Shown in pieces: positions 36,830 to 45,819 of a stretch of DNA of 64,000 nucleotides. The stretch is from the NCBI RefSeq assembly GCF_000384075.1, contig NZ_KB913025.1, positions 4,623,144 to 4,687,143 of the forward strand. The letters run 5' to 3'. Both the position numbers and the translations under genes were made by a program. The notes below the pieces were generated by a model. It searched no databases. It was not told where the DNA came from and saw only the letters and a list, made by a program, of their open reading frames with translations. Each line of letters starts with the position of its first letter. Within the stretch, counting starts at the first letter, position 1. Origin of the DNA: Methylovulum miyakonense HT12 (GTDB lineage Bacteria; Pseudomonadota; Gammaproteobacteria; Methylococcales; Methylomonadaceae).

Positions 36830-36979
36830 TAGTACCCAGTCACTGTTGAATTGTCAGTGTTATGGTGAGCGGTTGCCCGCCTGACTGCTGCGGATGTTGG
36901 CACAGGCCATAAACAAGGCGGACAACCGTCCGCCCCTACCGATTTAGATTGGCCCGACAAAAAACCAGTGACTGGGCAC
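36830..36979. repeat. MITE-like fold-back repeat, copy 2 (150 bp)
   Basis: Same unit as 31131-31291. The termini are TAGTACCCAGTCACTG and CAGTGACTGGGCAC, nearly perfect inverted repeats. It lacks about a dozen internal bases found in copy 1. It lies between the GGDEF-EAL stop and the dnaE stop, that is, between convergent genes. Confidence 0.85.
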
Positions 36980-37021
36980 GAGTGACATGGGGCGCATGGG
37001 GCATTGCTGCCGCCCCAGCCC

Positions 37022-40000
37022 TTACCGGTACTTAATCTCCACATTACCCTTGCCAAATAACGCGCATAGCTTAACCACCAAGCCATCACTCGCATTCACC
37101 CGCCACCCGTCACCCAGCCTTAGCGCGGCCTTTGCCACAGGCGACTGGTAATTCAGCTCCAACGGACACTGGCCGCCTTTAAAATCCTGCAAAATAGCCG
37201 CGAGTTTGCTGATAGTCGCCCGTTCCGGCCCGGTTGCCGACCACTGCACTTGCAATGACCGTGCGAACGCCGACCTGGCTTGCTCTATGGTATAGACTTT
37301 TTCGACATTCAACCGCAAGGCGTTGGCAAAGCTGTCGATTGCCAAGGCGCCTTCGGCAATCAACAAGGTGTCGCGGACAAACGCCTCGCGGTAGCGTTCG
37401 TAAGCCTCGCCGAACACGGTACATTCCATACGTGCGGTGCGGTCATCCAAAATCACGGACACGATGGTCTTGCCGCTTTTGGTCTGGCGCACCCGTATGT
37501 CCATCACCAAGCCTGCAACCCGCGCGGTAACCGGCCCGCGGGAGCGTTCCACGACGTCCGGCATACTCGCCAGCGTACCGTTGGTGAATTGGCGCAATTC
37601 GGCGGCATATTGGTCTATCGGATGCCCACTGAGGTATAAGCCCAAAATGGACTTTTCGGCATCAAGCTTTTCTTTTTCCGACCAAGGTTCCACTAGGGTC
37701 GAATACGCTTCTTCATTTTCGGATTCTTCATGGTTGACCGCCAAGCCAAACAAGTCATTCTGCCCCGTCATCGCCATTTTGCTGTGCTGTTCGGCGACCC
37801 GCAGCACGGTCGGCAGTTCGGCGAAATGGCTGGCGCGGCAGGGATTGAAGTCATCAAACGCCCCGGCCTTGATCAACGCCTCCAGGACACGCTTGTTGAC
37901 CTTGCGTAAATCCACGCGCTTGCACAAATCATATAGCCCGGTGTAAGGGCCATGGGCGTTGCGCTCGCTGATAATCACTTCTTCAACCGCCGCCTCGCCC
38001 ACGCCTTTGATCGCGCCCAAGCCATAAACGATTTGGCCTTTGTCGTTGACCGTAAACTTATGCTCAGATAGGTTGATGTCAGGCGGGCAAATGGTCAGCT
38101 TCATTTGCTGGCATTCTTCAATCAGCACCACCACTTTGTCGGTGTTGTCCATATCCGACGACAGCACCGCCGCCATAAACGCCGCCGGATAATGCTGTTT
38201 TAGCCACGCAGTTTGGTAAGCGACTAGCGCGTAGGCGGCGGAATGGGATTTGTTAAAACCGTAACCCGCGAATTTTTCCATCAAGTCAAACACATAGGTC
38301 GCGATGGCTTCGTCAATGTGATTGGCAACCGCGCCGGAGGTGAATTTCTCCCGCTCTTTCGCCATTTCCTCCGGTTTTTTCTTACCCATCGCACGGCGCA
38401 GCATATCCGCACCACCTAAGGTATAACTCGCCAATTCCCGCGCGATTTGCATCACTTGTTCTTGGTACAAGATAACACCGTTGGTGGGTTTTAAAATTGG
38501 CTCCAGCAACGGATGCGCGTATTCGGCTTTTGCGCCGTGTTTGACGTTGATGTAATCATCGACCATGCCCGATTCTAAAGGACCGGGCCGGAACAAGGCC
38601 ACCAGGGCGATGATGTCATCGAAACAGTCGGGTTTAAGTTTTTTGATCAGCTCTTTCATGCCGCGCGACTCGAGCTGGAACACGGCGGTGGTCAGGCCTT
38701 TTTTCAGCAGTTCATACGACGGCAAGTCATCGCGGGGAATCGTGGTGATGTCAACGGGCGGCTCGCCCGCTTGGTGTTTTTTGACGTTGATGGTTTGCAA
38801 AGCCCAGTCGATGATGGTCAGGGTGCGTAACCCTAAGAAGTCGAATTTGACCAAACCGACGGCTTCCACATCGTCCTTATCAAATTGCGTGACCAAATTG
38901 CCGCCGCCTTCTTCGCAATACAGCGGCGTAAAGTCGGTCAGTTTGGTCGGCGAGATGACCACGCCCCCCGCGTGTTTGCCCGCATTGCGGACTGTGCCTT
39001 CCAATGACAAGGCCATATCAATCAGGCTTTTGACTTCTTCTTCAGTCTCGTAACGTTGCTTTAAATCAGGGCTGTCTTTTAACGCTTTATCCAAGGTCAT
39101 GCCGATTTCAAACGGCACCAGCTTTGCCAAACCATCGACAAAACCGTAAGCAAAACCCAATACCCGCCCGACATCGCGGATAACCGCCTTCGCCGCCATC
39201 GAACCGTAGGTGATGATTTGCGCGACATGGTCACGCCCGTAATGCTCGGCGACGTAATTAATCACCTCGTCGCGCCTGTCCATACAAAAGTCAATATCAA
39301 AGTCGGGCATGGACACCCGTTCGGGGTTCAAGAACCGCTCGAACAACAAATCAAATTCAATCGGATCAAGGTCGGTGATTTTTAAGGCGTAAGCGACCAA
39401 CGAACCCGCACCGGAACCTCGCCCTGGCCCGACCGGAATTTGGTGGTTTTTCGCCCATTGGATAAAGTCGGCGACGATCATGAAATAGCCCGGAAAACCC
39501 ATCGCGTTGATCACGTCCAGCTCGATGGTCAGACGCTCATAATAGGGTTTTTCGTTTTCTTCAACCGTGCCTTTGCCGATAGCCGGATGGTGCAGCAAGC
39601 GCTCCGCCAAACCTTTTTTGGCTTCGTCCGCCATCAGTTCGCCCAGCGTCATGCCCGCTGGCACCGGAAAATCCGGCAAGAAATTCTGCCCCAAGGTCAG
39701 GGTGATATTGCAGCGTTTGGCTATTTCCACCGTGTTTGCCAAGGCTTCCGGCAAATCGGCGAACAGGGCTTGCATCTCCCCGCTACTGCGTAGGTATTGT
39801 TGCTCGGTGTAATCTTTAGGCCGCCGTGTGTCGTCCAACACCCGCCCTTGGTTGATGCACACCCGCACTTCGTGGGCGGCGAAATCGTCCTTATGCAGAA
39901 AACGCACATCGTTGGTCGCCACCACGGGCAAACCCGTGGCAATAGCCAATTCCACCGCGGCGGCGATGTACCGCTCTTCCTCCGGTTTACCGACCCGCTG

Positions 40001-40507
40001 CACTTCCAAATAAAAGCGTTGCGGGAACAAATCGCTCCAATAATCCGCCAACCGCCGCGCCGCCTCGGTGTTTTCTGAAAGCAAGGCTTTGCCAATATCG
40101 CCTTCCATCGCGCCCGATAAGGCAATCAGGCCATCATGATTGTCTTCCAACCACGTTTTTTGCAATATTGGCACGCCTAGGTGTTGGCCTTCCTGATAAC
40201 CTCTGGAAATCAGCTCGGTCAACGTCACATAGCCTTGCTGGGTGTTGACCAACAAGGTCAAACGGAACGGCGCCGACGCGTCTTCAGGATTGGCCACCCA
40301 CACATCCGCCCCGGCAATCGGTTTGATGCCCTGCCCCATTGCGGCTTTGTAAAATTTAACTAAGGAAAACAAATTGGCGTGATCAGTCACGGCAATGGCG
40401 GGCATGGCCAGTTCCGCCAAGCGTTTTACCAAGGGCTTGATTTTGACGATGCCGTCTACCAGCGAAAATTCGGTGTGGAGTCTGAGATGGACAAAGGCGG
40501 GTTGCAT
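37022..40507 (-). CDS. dnaE: DNA polymerase III alpha subunit
   Basis: 1161 residues, essentially the length of E. coli DnaE. The PHP domain begins FVHLRLHTEFSLVDGI; the catalytic acids lie in PDFDIDFCMDRRDEVI and GLVKFDFLGLRTL; the HhH/OB region follows to the end. AGSLVAYALKITDLDPIEFDLLFERFLNPERVSMPDFDID (read in parts GRGSGAGSLVAYA and FERFLNPERVSMP) is the palm block. It is the replicative polymerase. The start at 40507 (MQPAFVHLRLHTEFS) matches family N-termini. Confidence 0.97.
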   Translation of the reverse strand: MQPAFVHLRLHTEFSLVDGIVKIKPLVKRLAELAMPAIAVTDHANLFSLVKFYKAAMGQGIKPIAGADVWVANPEDASAPFRLTLLVNTQQGYVTLTELISRGYQEGQHLGVPILQKTWLEDNHDGLIALSGAMEGDIGKALLSENTEAARRLADYWSDLFPQRFYLEVQRVGKPEEERYIAAAVELAIATGLPVVATNDVRFLHKDDFAAHEVRVCINQGRVLDDTRRPKDYTEQQYLRSSGEMQALFADLPEALANTVEIAKRCNITLTLGQNFLPDFPVPAGMTLGELMADEAKKGLAERLLHHPAIGKGTVEENEKPYYERLTIELDVINAMGFPGYFMIVADFIQWAKNHQIPVGPGRGSGAGSLVAYALKITDLDPIEFDLLFERFLNPERVSMPDFDIDFCMDRRDEVINYVAEHYGRDHVAQIITYGSMAAKAVIRDVGRVLGFAYGFVDGLAKLVPFEIGMTLDKALKDSPDLKQRYETEEEVKSLIDMALSLEGTVRNAGKHAGGVVISPTKLTDFTPLYCEEGGGNLVTQFDKDDVEAVGLVKFDFLGLRTLTIIDWALQTINVKKHQAGEPPVDITTIPRDDLPSYELLKKGLTTAVFQLESRGMKELIKKLKPDCFDDIIALVALFRPGPLESGMVDDYINVKHGAKAEYAHPLLEPILKPTNGVILYQEQVMQIARELASYTLGGADMLRRAMGKKKPEEMAKEREKFTSGAVANHIDEAIATYVFDLMEKFAGYGFNKSHSAAYALVAYQTAWLKQHYPAAFMAAVLSSDMDNTDKVVVLIEECQQMKLTICPPDINLSEHKFTVNDKGQIVYGLGAIKGVGEAAVEEVIISERNAHGPYTGLYDLCKRVDLRKVNKRVLEALIKAGAFDDFNPCRASHFAELPTVLRVAEQHSKMAMTGQNDLFGLAVNHEESENEEAYSTLVEPWSEKEKLDAEKSILGLYLSGHPIDQYAAELRQFTNGTLASMPDVVERSRGPVTARVAGLVMDIRVRQTKSGKTIVSVILDDRTARMECTVFGEAYERYREAFVRDTLLIAEGALAIDSFANALRLNVEKVYTIEQARSAFARSLQVQWSATGPERATISKLAAILQDFKGGQCPLELNYQSPVAKAALRLGDGWRVNASDGLVVKLCALFGKGNVEIKYR

Positions 40508-40608
40508 GGATGGGATATAAAGTCAGGGGATACAAAGCGCAACATTATAATACGTTGGCATTTTATCAGTATGGCTAAACTCCCCCGATAGCGGGATGGC
40601 AGGCAAAA

Positions 40609-40636
40609 AAAAAGACAGGCAAAAACCTGTCTTTTT
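40609..40636 (-). terminator. rho-independent terminator of the hemerythrin gene
   Basis: AAAAAGACAGG and its complement CCTGTCTTTTT form an 11-bp stem with a 6-base loop. A T-run follows on the minus strand. It separates the hemerythrin gene from the dnaE promoter region. Confidence 0.85.
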
Positions 40637-40675
40637 ATCTGTGCAATGCCAGATGTTGCTATAACAATGCCGGGA

Positions 40676-41074
40676 TTAACGGTTTAACGCATTGGAATAA
40701 GCTTTATCAAATTTAGGGATATGGTTGTCCAGCCAGCCTTTTACCAATTGGCCGACTTCTTCGGTGACTTCGGCTTCGCCCGCATGGAACTTCTTCTGTA
40801 AATCGGCGCAAATGCCAATCAACGCAACATGCTCTGCTTTATGGGCAGGGTAATCATGAAAACCTTTAGCCTGCATTTCCCTTTCTTCATGGGCAAAATG
40901 CTCGACCACATACGCAATCAGATCATCCAACTGCGTGCCTATAGCAGACCGCGCCGCACCGCCAATTGCCAAATCATATAATTTATTCAGCTTATCAAAC
41001 AATACCTTATGCTCTTCATCAGCAAAACCAACGTTAGTGCCGAATTGCTCGGGCGTCCAAGTTATCAATGACAT
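40676..41074 (-). CDS. bacteriohemerythrin
   Basis: A 132-residue four-helix O2-binding protein. All di-iron ligands are visible: DEEHKVLF, EHFAHEEREM (HxxxE), YPAHKAEHVAL (HxxxH) and DNHIPKFD (HxxxxD). The start at 41074 follows AGGAGAAAG, and a longer reading adds five non-family residues. In aerobic one-carbon and microaerophilic bacteria such proteins store or deliver oxygen; its role here is not shown. Confidence 0.93.
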   Translation of the reverse strand: MSLITWTPEQFGTNVGFADEEHKVLFDKLNKLYDLAIGGAARSAIGTQLDDLIAYVVEHFAHEEREMQAKGFHDYPAHKAEHVALIGICADLQKKFHAGEAEVTEEVGQLVKGWLDNHIPKFDKAYSNALNR

Positions 41075-41236
41075 AATCTTTCTCCTCATGGGTTATTTTA
41101 TTGTTATTACCACGCAAAAATTATGGGTGATTGCCTACCTTACGTCAAACAAGGTTTTCTAACTTAAATTGATCTGTATCAACATTAAAAGAAATAAATT
41201 AATGGCCATAGCAAAATTACGGTAAATCCAGTAGAC

Positions 41237-41242
41237 TATAAT
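41237..41242 (+). promoter_or_regulatory. -10 element of ssrA
   Basis: A perfect TATAAT ends seven bases before the first base of the tmRNA. No strong -35 hexamer is seen at the usual distance. Confidence 0.65.
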
Positions 41243-41248
41243 GTCCAC

Positions 41249-41627
41249 GGGGGCGACATGGCTTCGACGTGGGTAGCGAAACCTAGAGTGCATGCCGAGG
41301 ACTGTACACCTCGTAAAATCTACAGAAAAAAAGTATTCGCAAACGACGAAAACTACTCAATGGCTCTCGCTGCTTAAACACAGCTTCCATTCCTCTGACT
41401 ATTTGTGCTTATGCGGGTAGAGTCGGGTTCGCCTGACGTTCAGAGGTCATTTACATAAGATCGCGCTGAAGCCTGTCCGGTGTGGATGCGCTAAAACCCT
41501 ACGGAATCGCTGATGATTTTCTTGGCCCGGCGGGTAGTCATCGGTTAAATCAAAAGTACGGGATAAGCATGTAGACCTTGTGGCGGAGTACTTGCGGACG
41601 CGGGTTCAATTCCCGCCGCCTCCACCA
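41249..41627 (+). ncRNA. ssrA: transfer-messenger RNA
   Basis: One-piece tmRNA. It begins GGGGGCGACATGGCTTCGAC and ends GTTCAATTCCCGCC-GCCTCCACCA, so the acceptor stem and T-arm close and CCA is encoded. The tag frame at 41339-41377 reads ANDENYSMALAA then stop, with the usual ANDENY head and ALAA tail and two extra residues (SM) compared with E. coli. It rescues stalled ribosomes. Its 3' end is the attachment site for the adjoining integrase island. Confidence 0.97.
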
Positions 41628-41653
41628 TCATACTGATTTAAAAGCATTTTTTT

Positions 41654-41715
41654 GATTTGTTGGGTTCACAGCAACAAATGTGGCCTCAAACTAGGCCACA
41701 TGAACCCAGCAAATC
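41654..41715 (+). promoter_or_regulatory. two-tier inverted repeat just upstream of the integrase
   Basis: An outer pair, GATTTGTTGGGTTCA (41654-41668) and TGAACCCAGCAAATC (41701-41715), mismatches at one position. An inner perfect pair, TGTGGCCT (41679-41686) and AGGCCACA (41693-41700), lies inside it. It ends eight bases before the integrase ATG. It could be an integrase-binding site, a terminator separating ssrA from int, or an mRNA fold that limits integrase translation. Confidence 0.6.
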
Positions 41716-41722
41716 AAGTTCA

Positions 41723-43234
41723 ATGAACTCCCCTTCCTATTTGTGGCGTAACAAATTTGGGACGTATTTTTTCAGAGCGAGGATACCGCTCCAACTATGC
41801 CAACACTTCAAAAAATCCGAAATCAAGAAATCTTTGCAAACAGACAGCTTGCGGCTTGCCGTAAAGCTAGCCCGCGCCTATCGTGTCGAATTGGACAAAG
41901 AATTGGATAAGCTTAAGCAAGGCGTTTACCTTGCCGAAGAGCGTACTTTAGAGGGTAATCGGCGGCTTACCATGCCTGATGGCGAGGAGAAAACCATTGA
42001 GGGAAAAATTGCCCTCAATTTAGATGAAGATAGCAAGCCTCACAGGGAATACCTCTTAAATCAGCTTAGGGAAGAGGCAAAACACGAACTTGATGAGGCC
42101 AGAGAAAAAATTCTTTTTGAAGCAAGGCTTGCGGCGATAGAAGCCAATTCAGCACCCAACCAGCGGCAAATTCCGCCGGAACCAGCCCCGCTATTATCAG
42201 AGTTAATCAAAATATACTTTGAAGAGGGCGAAACCCTTAAGCGTTGGAAAAACCGCACCCTAGACCAAATTAAAGCAACCCTCAGCCTGTTTCAATCTAT
42301 TGTTGGTGATATTCCTATTAAGTCTATCGACAAAGCCATAACCAGAGACTTCAAACAGAAATATCTAAAGCTTCCCGCCAACATGAACAAAAAAGCAGCC
42401 TACAGGGACAAAACAATTCTTGAGTTGTTGGCTATGGATATTCCAGAGCAAGATAGGCTGGCGCATAACACTATCAACAACAACATTATCAGGGTTAGCG
42501 TTCTGTTTGGATGGGCGGTAAATCAAGGCTATATCGACAAAAACCCGCTTGAAGGCTTAACGCTTGGCAAGAAAAAACGAGCGGCAGACGAGCGGCAGGC
42601 TTTCGACAAAGACGACCTAATCAGGCTGTTTGACTCCAAAGAATACCGTAAAGGGTTTAAACACCCCTATCAATACTGGATGCCTATTATTGCCCTCTAT
42701 ACCGGTATGAGACTTGAGGAAATGTGCCGCTTGCAGATTTATAACTTCAAACTGGTTGACGGCATTGACTGTATCGCACTTGGTAAGGATGGGGAGTGGG
42801 ACGGCAAAACTGTAGCGGCACTTCGATACATCCCACTCCATCCTAAATTACATGAACTTGGTTTGCTGGATTATGTTGGGCAAATCAAGGCAAATGGCAA
42901 TACAAGGCTGTTTGCAGAAATAAACCCCGTCAAAGGCGAATATGGGGCGTCGGTTTCCAAGTGGTTCACCCGATACCGCATCCGGTGCGGCATTGTTGAT
43001 AGCGGGAAGGTCTTTCACAGCTTCCGGCATACCTTAGCCAATGAATTTAAACAAAATTCCGTACCGCTGGAGGTTGCAGAAGCTATCATCGGACACGAAA
43101 GCGAGTCCATGACTTATGGGCGGTATGGGAAAGATTACCGCGTTGGCGTGATGTTTGACGCAATAAAGCTGGTTGATTTTGGTATAAGCTATCAAGGGTA
43201 TTTAAATCGTCAGCAAATTAACGAAGTCCGATAA
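41723..43234 (+). CDS. tyrosine site-specific integrase of an ssrA island
   Basis: A phage-type integrase of 503 residues from ATG 41723. The N-terminal part YLWRNKFGTYFFRARIP is a DUF6538-like arm-binding start. The catalytic domain shows the Arg in YTGMRLEEMCRL, HSFRHTLANEF (HxxR), GHES, and the Tyr in MTYGRYGKDYR. A reading from 41657 would pass through the inverted repeat and is less likely. Location directly behind ssrA is the classic target of such enzymes. The product should insert or excise the island carrying the next genes. Confidence 0.92.
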   Translation: MNSPSYLWRNKFGTYFFRARIPLQLCQHFKKSEIKKSLQTDSLRLAVKLARAYRVELDKELDKLKQGVYLAEERTLEGNRRLTMPDGEEKTIEGKIALNLDEDSKPHREYLLNQLREEAKHELDEAREKILFEARLAAIEANSAPNQRQIPPEPAPLLSELIKIYFEEGETLKRWKNRTLDQIKATLSLFQSIVGDIPIKSIDKAITRDFKQKYLKLPANMNKKAAYRDKTILELLAMDIPEQDRLAHNTINNNIIRVSVLFGWAVNQGYIDKNPLEGLTLGKKKRAADERQAFDKDDLIRLFDSKEYRKGFKHPYQYWMPIIALYTGMRLEEMCRLQIYNFKLVDGIDCIALGKDGEWDGKTVAALRYIPLHPKLHELGLLDYVGQIKANGNTRLFAEINPVKGEYGASVSKWFTRYRIRCGIVDSGKVFHSFRHTLANEFKQNSVPLEVAEAIIGHESESMTYGRYGKDYRVGVMFDAIKLVDFGISYQGYLNRQQINEVR

Positions 43235-43259
43235 ATTTAATAAAAAAATGAGGTTACTT

Positions 43260-43712
43260 GTGAATGCTTACGTTTTAAAACACGAAGATAAAAATAATCT
43301 TATCCCTTTCACAACGCTTATAGAGAGCTTTAAGAAAGCTGGGAAGCCATATTATTTAACTGATAAAGACACTGAATCCACTAAGGCTGCTCTAGGGTGC
43401 AGTATTTATGTGATTGAAGTTACGACAGAAAATAAAAGAAAAATTTATAAGTTAGGCTACAAATTTAAATCTACTGAAAAAACAAATAATGATGGCGAAC
43501 ACAAACAATACAAAATTACTGTTTTATCGGGCGAACCCATAGAAGGCTGTTACTTTGAAGCACCTGTATTGATTACAAATAATGAACTTGATTCGTGGAT
43601 TAGAACACCAAGTGCGCAAGGACTGCGGATTTTATCGGATGAGAATTTAGTGAATGAATTAGAAAAGATAATATCGGCAAATGTAGCTATACAATTTACA
43701 AACGCGCCATAA
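43260..43712 (+). CDS. hypothetical island protein
   Basis: A 150-residue product if started at GTG 43260, which has GAGG six bases before it; an ATG at 43248 overlaps that site. The sequence is Lys-rich with AT-rich codons, unlike the core genes. No motif is recognised. It may be translated after int, 25 bases downstream, in one transcript. Confidence 0.6.
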   Translation: MNAYVLKHEDKNNLIPFTTLIESFKKAGKPYYLTDKDTESTKAALGCSIYVIEVTTENKRKIYKLGYKFKSTEKTNNDGEHKQYKITVLSGEPIEGCYFEAPVLITNNELDSWIRTPSAQGLRILSDENLVNELEKIISANVAIQFTNAP

Positions 43713-43747
43713 CCCGTTGCAATTGGATTAAAGATCACTACTAAATG

Positions 43748-44128
43748 CTATATTTTATTACCTTTTACTTCTTCAACTTTTGAACACTGCCCTTCACTCA
43801 AAAATACCTTGTTATCACCATATTGTATGTTTATGTCGCGCATTTGAATTGAAAGTGTTGCTCTATCAATTACATAGGTTCGATCCCTACCATCAACATC
43901 TTCCTTGTAAGATATGCTATTAGGTAAATACATGCCATTAGCATTAAACGAAAATTTAGAATCTTTAGGGTATGTTTGAGAAATTTTTCCATTACTCTCA
44001 TCAATGCTTACAGAAAAAACATCCCCTCCATTTAGAATGCTGGGAATACTACAGTTAAGATAAACAGGCTCTGCATAAGCAAAACTAGCTGTCGAGATTA
44101 AAACAATGGATGAGATTATTTTTTTCAT
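43748..44128 (-). CDS. hypothetical secreted protein
   Basis: 126 residues from ATG 44128. The signal peptide KKIISSIVLISTASFAYAEP is clear, with cleavage after AYA. The mature part is about 105 residues with two cysteines that could pair (NCSIPS and EGQCSK). AT-rich codon use marks it as island cargo. The function is unknown. Confidence 0.65.
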   Translation of the reverse strand: MKKIISSIVLISTASFAYAEPVYLNCSIPSILNGGDVFSVSIDESNGKISQTYPKDSKFSFNANGMYLPNSISYKEDVDGRDRTYVIDRATLSIQMRDINIQYGDNKVFLSEGQCSKVEEVKGNKI

Positions 44129-44420
44129 TTGTCTAAGTAAAATTGAAGTCAAAAAATTGTTGGTACGAACTTATAAACTAGAATTGTTTGAAAACCTAAA
44201 TTTAAATCAGTGATTCGGTTTCGCTTACCCCTTGCAAAATAAGATCACCAAACAAATACCCCTTTAAAGCCCTGTAAATGAAGTATACATTATTTAACAC
44301 TTTAAGCCCTCCCTTGCAGCCCGCATTATGTCGTGTAAAGTAAAGTATATTTGAATTTATCTTACACTGTGTTAATCTATGTCTGAGACATTATTTAACA
44401 CATTTAAGAGGGTGGAAAAA

Positions 44421-44978
44421 ATGAAAGGTCAAAATATCGGATATGTTCGCGTATCATCAACTTCACAAAATACAGAACGTCAATTAGTAGGTATCGACCT
44501 TGACCGCACATTTACGGATAAGGCCAGCGGCAAGAATACCGACAGGCCGGAACTGACAAGATGCTTAAGCCACCTCAGGGAAGCCGACACGCTCCACGTC
44601 CATTCAATCGACCGATTAGCAAGAAACTTGAAAGACCTTCAAGAAACAGTAGAAGCCCTCAACAAAAAAGGGGTTACCGTCAAATTCCACAAAGAGTGCC
44701 TGACTTTCGAAGGTTCAAACGATTCACCCATGCAAACCTTAATGCTCCAAATGTTAGGAGCGTTCGCCCAATTTGAACGCACCCTCATTAAAGAAAGACA
44801 GCGTGAGGGCATAGACGCGGCTAGAGCCAAAGGTAAAAAATTAGGCGCACCATCGAAGCTAACGCCGGAAACAACCGCACAGATTAGAGACAAAGTAGCC
44901 AGCGGGGGAGATAAAAGCGCAATTGCCAAAGAGTTTGGGATAAGCCGTCCTACACTGTACAAAATCATTGCCGCCTAG
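44421..44978 (+). CDS. serine recombinase (resolvase/invertase family)
   Basis: A 185-residue recombinase. The nucleophilic Ser lies in IGYVRVSSTSQNTERQL; conserved blocks are FTDKASGKNTDRPEL, HSIDRLARNLKDLQ and FAQFERTLIKERQREGI; the C-terminus is a Hin-like HTH (KSAIAKEFGISRPTLYKII). GGTGGA precedes ATG 44421, whereas an upstream ATG at 44379 lacks this. It is intact, unlike the relic at 13200-13650. The substrate site could be the palindrome just downstream. Confidence 0.92.
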   Translation: MKGQNIGYVRVSSTSQNTERQLVGIDLDRTFTDKASGKNTDRPELTRCLSHLREADTLHVHSIDRLARNLKDLQETVEALNKKGVTVKFHKECLTFEGSNDSPMQTLMLQMLGAFAQFERTLIKERQREGIDAARAKGKKLGAPSKLTPETTAQIRDKVASGGDKSAIAKEFGISRPTLYKIIAA

Positions 44979-44996
44979 CTAATCGACATCCACGCC

Positions 44997-45022
44997 AAAG
45001 CCGCTTAACCAGCGGTTTTTTT
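44997..45022 (+). terminator. rho-independent terminator of the recombinase
   Basis: CCGCT-TAACC-AGCGG with flanking A/T pairs is followed by seven T. It lies 19 bases after the stop codon. Confidence 0.75.
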
Positions 45023-45033
45023 GTGCCTTACAA

Positions 45034-45081
45034 AACTAAATAGGACAATCACTAAATATTTAGTGATTATCCTATTTAGTT
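45034..45081. repeat. 48-bp near-perfect palindrome
   Basis: Arms of 24 bp are complementary at 23 positions with no loop; the centre is ACTAAATATTTAGT. It lies between the serine recombinase terminator and the next small gene. Possible roles are a recombination crossover site, an operator for the adjacent basic protein, or a replication-related site. Confidence 0.75.
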
Positions 45082-45130
45082 AACTGTGCTACGCTACACT
45101 CTGTTTAATTATAATCACAGGTTTACGAAA

Positions 45131-45604
45131 ATGAAGAAAATGGGAAGGCCGACATTAGGAGGTAAACCACTAACAGAGGCGGAAAAAAAACGCCGTCAAC
45201 GCATAAAGCAAGCTTGCTATATCAAAGCGGCTGAGGGTAACGGCTTCGGCGTTCATTCAGTTTTAATCAGTAATGACCAGCTTTTATCGTTAGTGAAGTT
45301 TTGGCGCGTAGATGACTTTAGATTTAATGTCAAATTGGACATTGAGACTGAAGTAACCAACAGAAAGATTACCAATCAAGCGATAAATGAAGTTGTCTAT
45401 TACGCATTAAACATGTATTTGGACGAAGTAAAGAATAGATTGCTTGCAGAGGGAGTGCCAACAGAGATGGTAGATATGTGCGAAGACCCAAATAGACACC
45501 CCGTTGACTGCAAAAATTTATCGAAAGTCGAAATAACCGCTAAGGAGCTTTTCAAAGAATGGGAAAACCGCCAGCTCGAACACCAACAAAAGGAGTCTGA
45601 TTGA
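45131..45604 (+). CDS. hypothetical island protein with basic N-terminus
   Basis: A 157-residue product from ATG 45131 (AGG upstream). It opens KKMGRPTLGGKPLTEAEKKRRQRI, an AT-hook-like, strongly basic stretch that suggests DNA contact. The rest is helical and acidic at the C-terminus. It may be a regulator binding the adjacent palindrome; that is a guess. It overlaps the next ATG by one base (TGATG). Confidence 0.55.
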   Translation: MKKMGRPTLGGKPLTEAEKKRRQRIKQACYIKAAEGNGFGVHSVLISNDQLLSLVKFWRVDDFRFNVKLDIETEVTNRKITNQAINEVVYYALNMYLDEVKNRLLAEGVPTEMVDMCEDPNRHPVDCKNLSKVEITAKELFKEWENRQLEHQQKESD

Positions 45605-45819
45605 TGAAAAAACCACCGAATAGCGCCGCGTTTTTATCCAGATTTGAAGCTTCCATGTATCTGCAAATCCTTTACCAACGCTACTTGAAGAAAATCGCGC
45701 TAAAAGATACAGAGTCCCCCGATTGGTATTCGATATTAGTTGAAAACGGACGTAATCCATTGAGCTTGTCGGCTATCGAAAAAGGTTGCCCTAGAGGGAA
45801 TCGGGGGGCGTATAAGTAA
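45604..45819 (+). pseudogene. small hypothetical gene truncated by IS630-type insertion
   Basis: 71 residues starting KKPPNSAAFLSRFEASMYLQ. Its last codons and stop (45817-45819) come from the IS end. If the IS and one TA are removed, the frame continues through 46907-47138 (GINHWLLAIHPLSDTYL...) to a TGA, giving about 147 residues. It is coupled to the preceding gene. No family is recognised. Confidence 0.45.

Noticed and set aside
36829..37095. 88-codon minus-strand frame after dnaE
   Set aside because: It is mostly MITE sequence and overlaps the dnaE stop in another frame.
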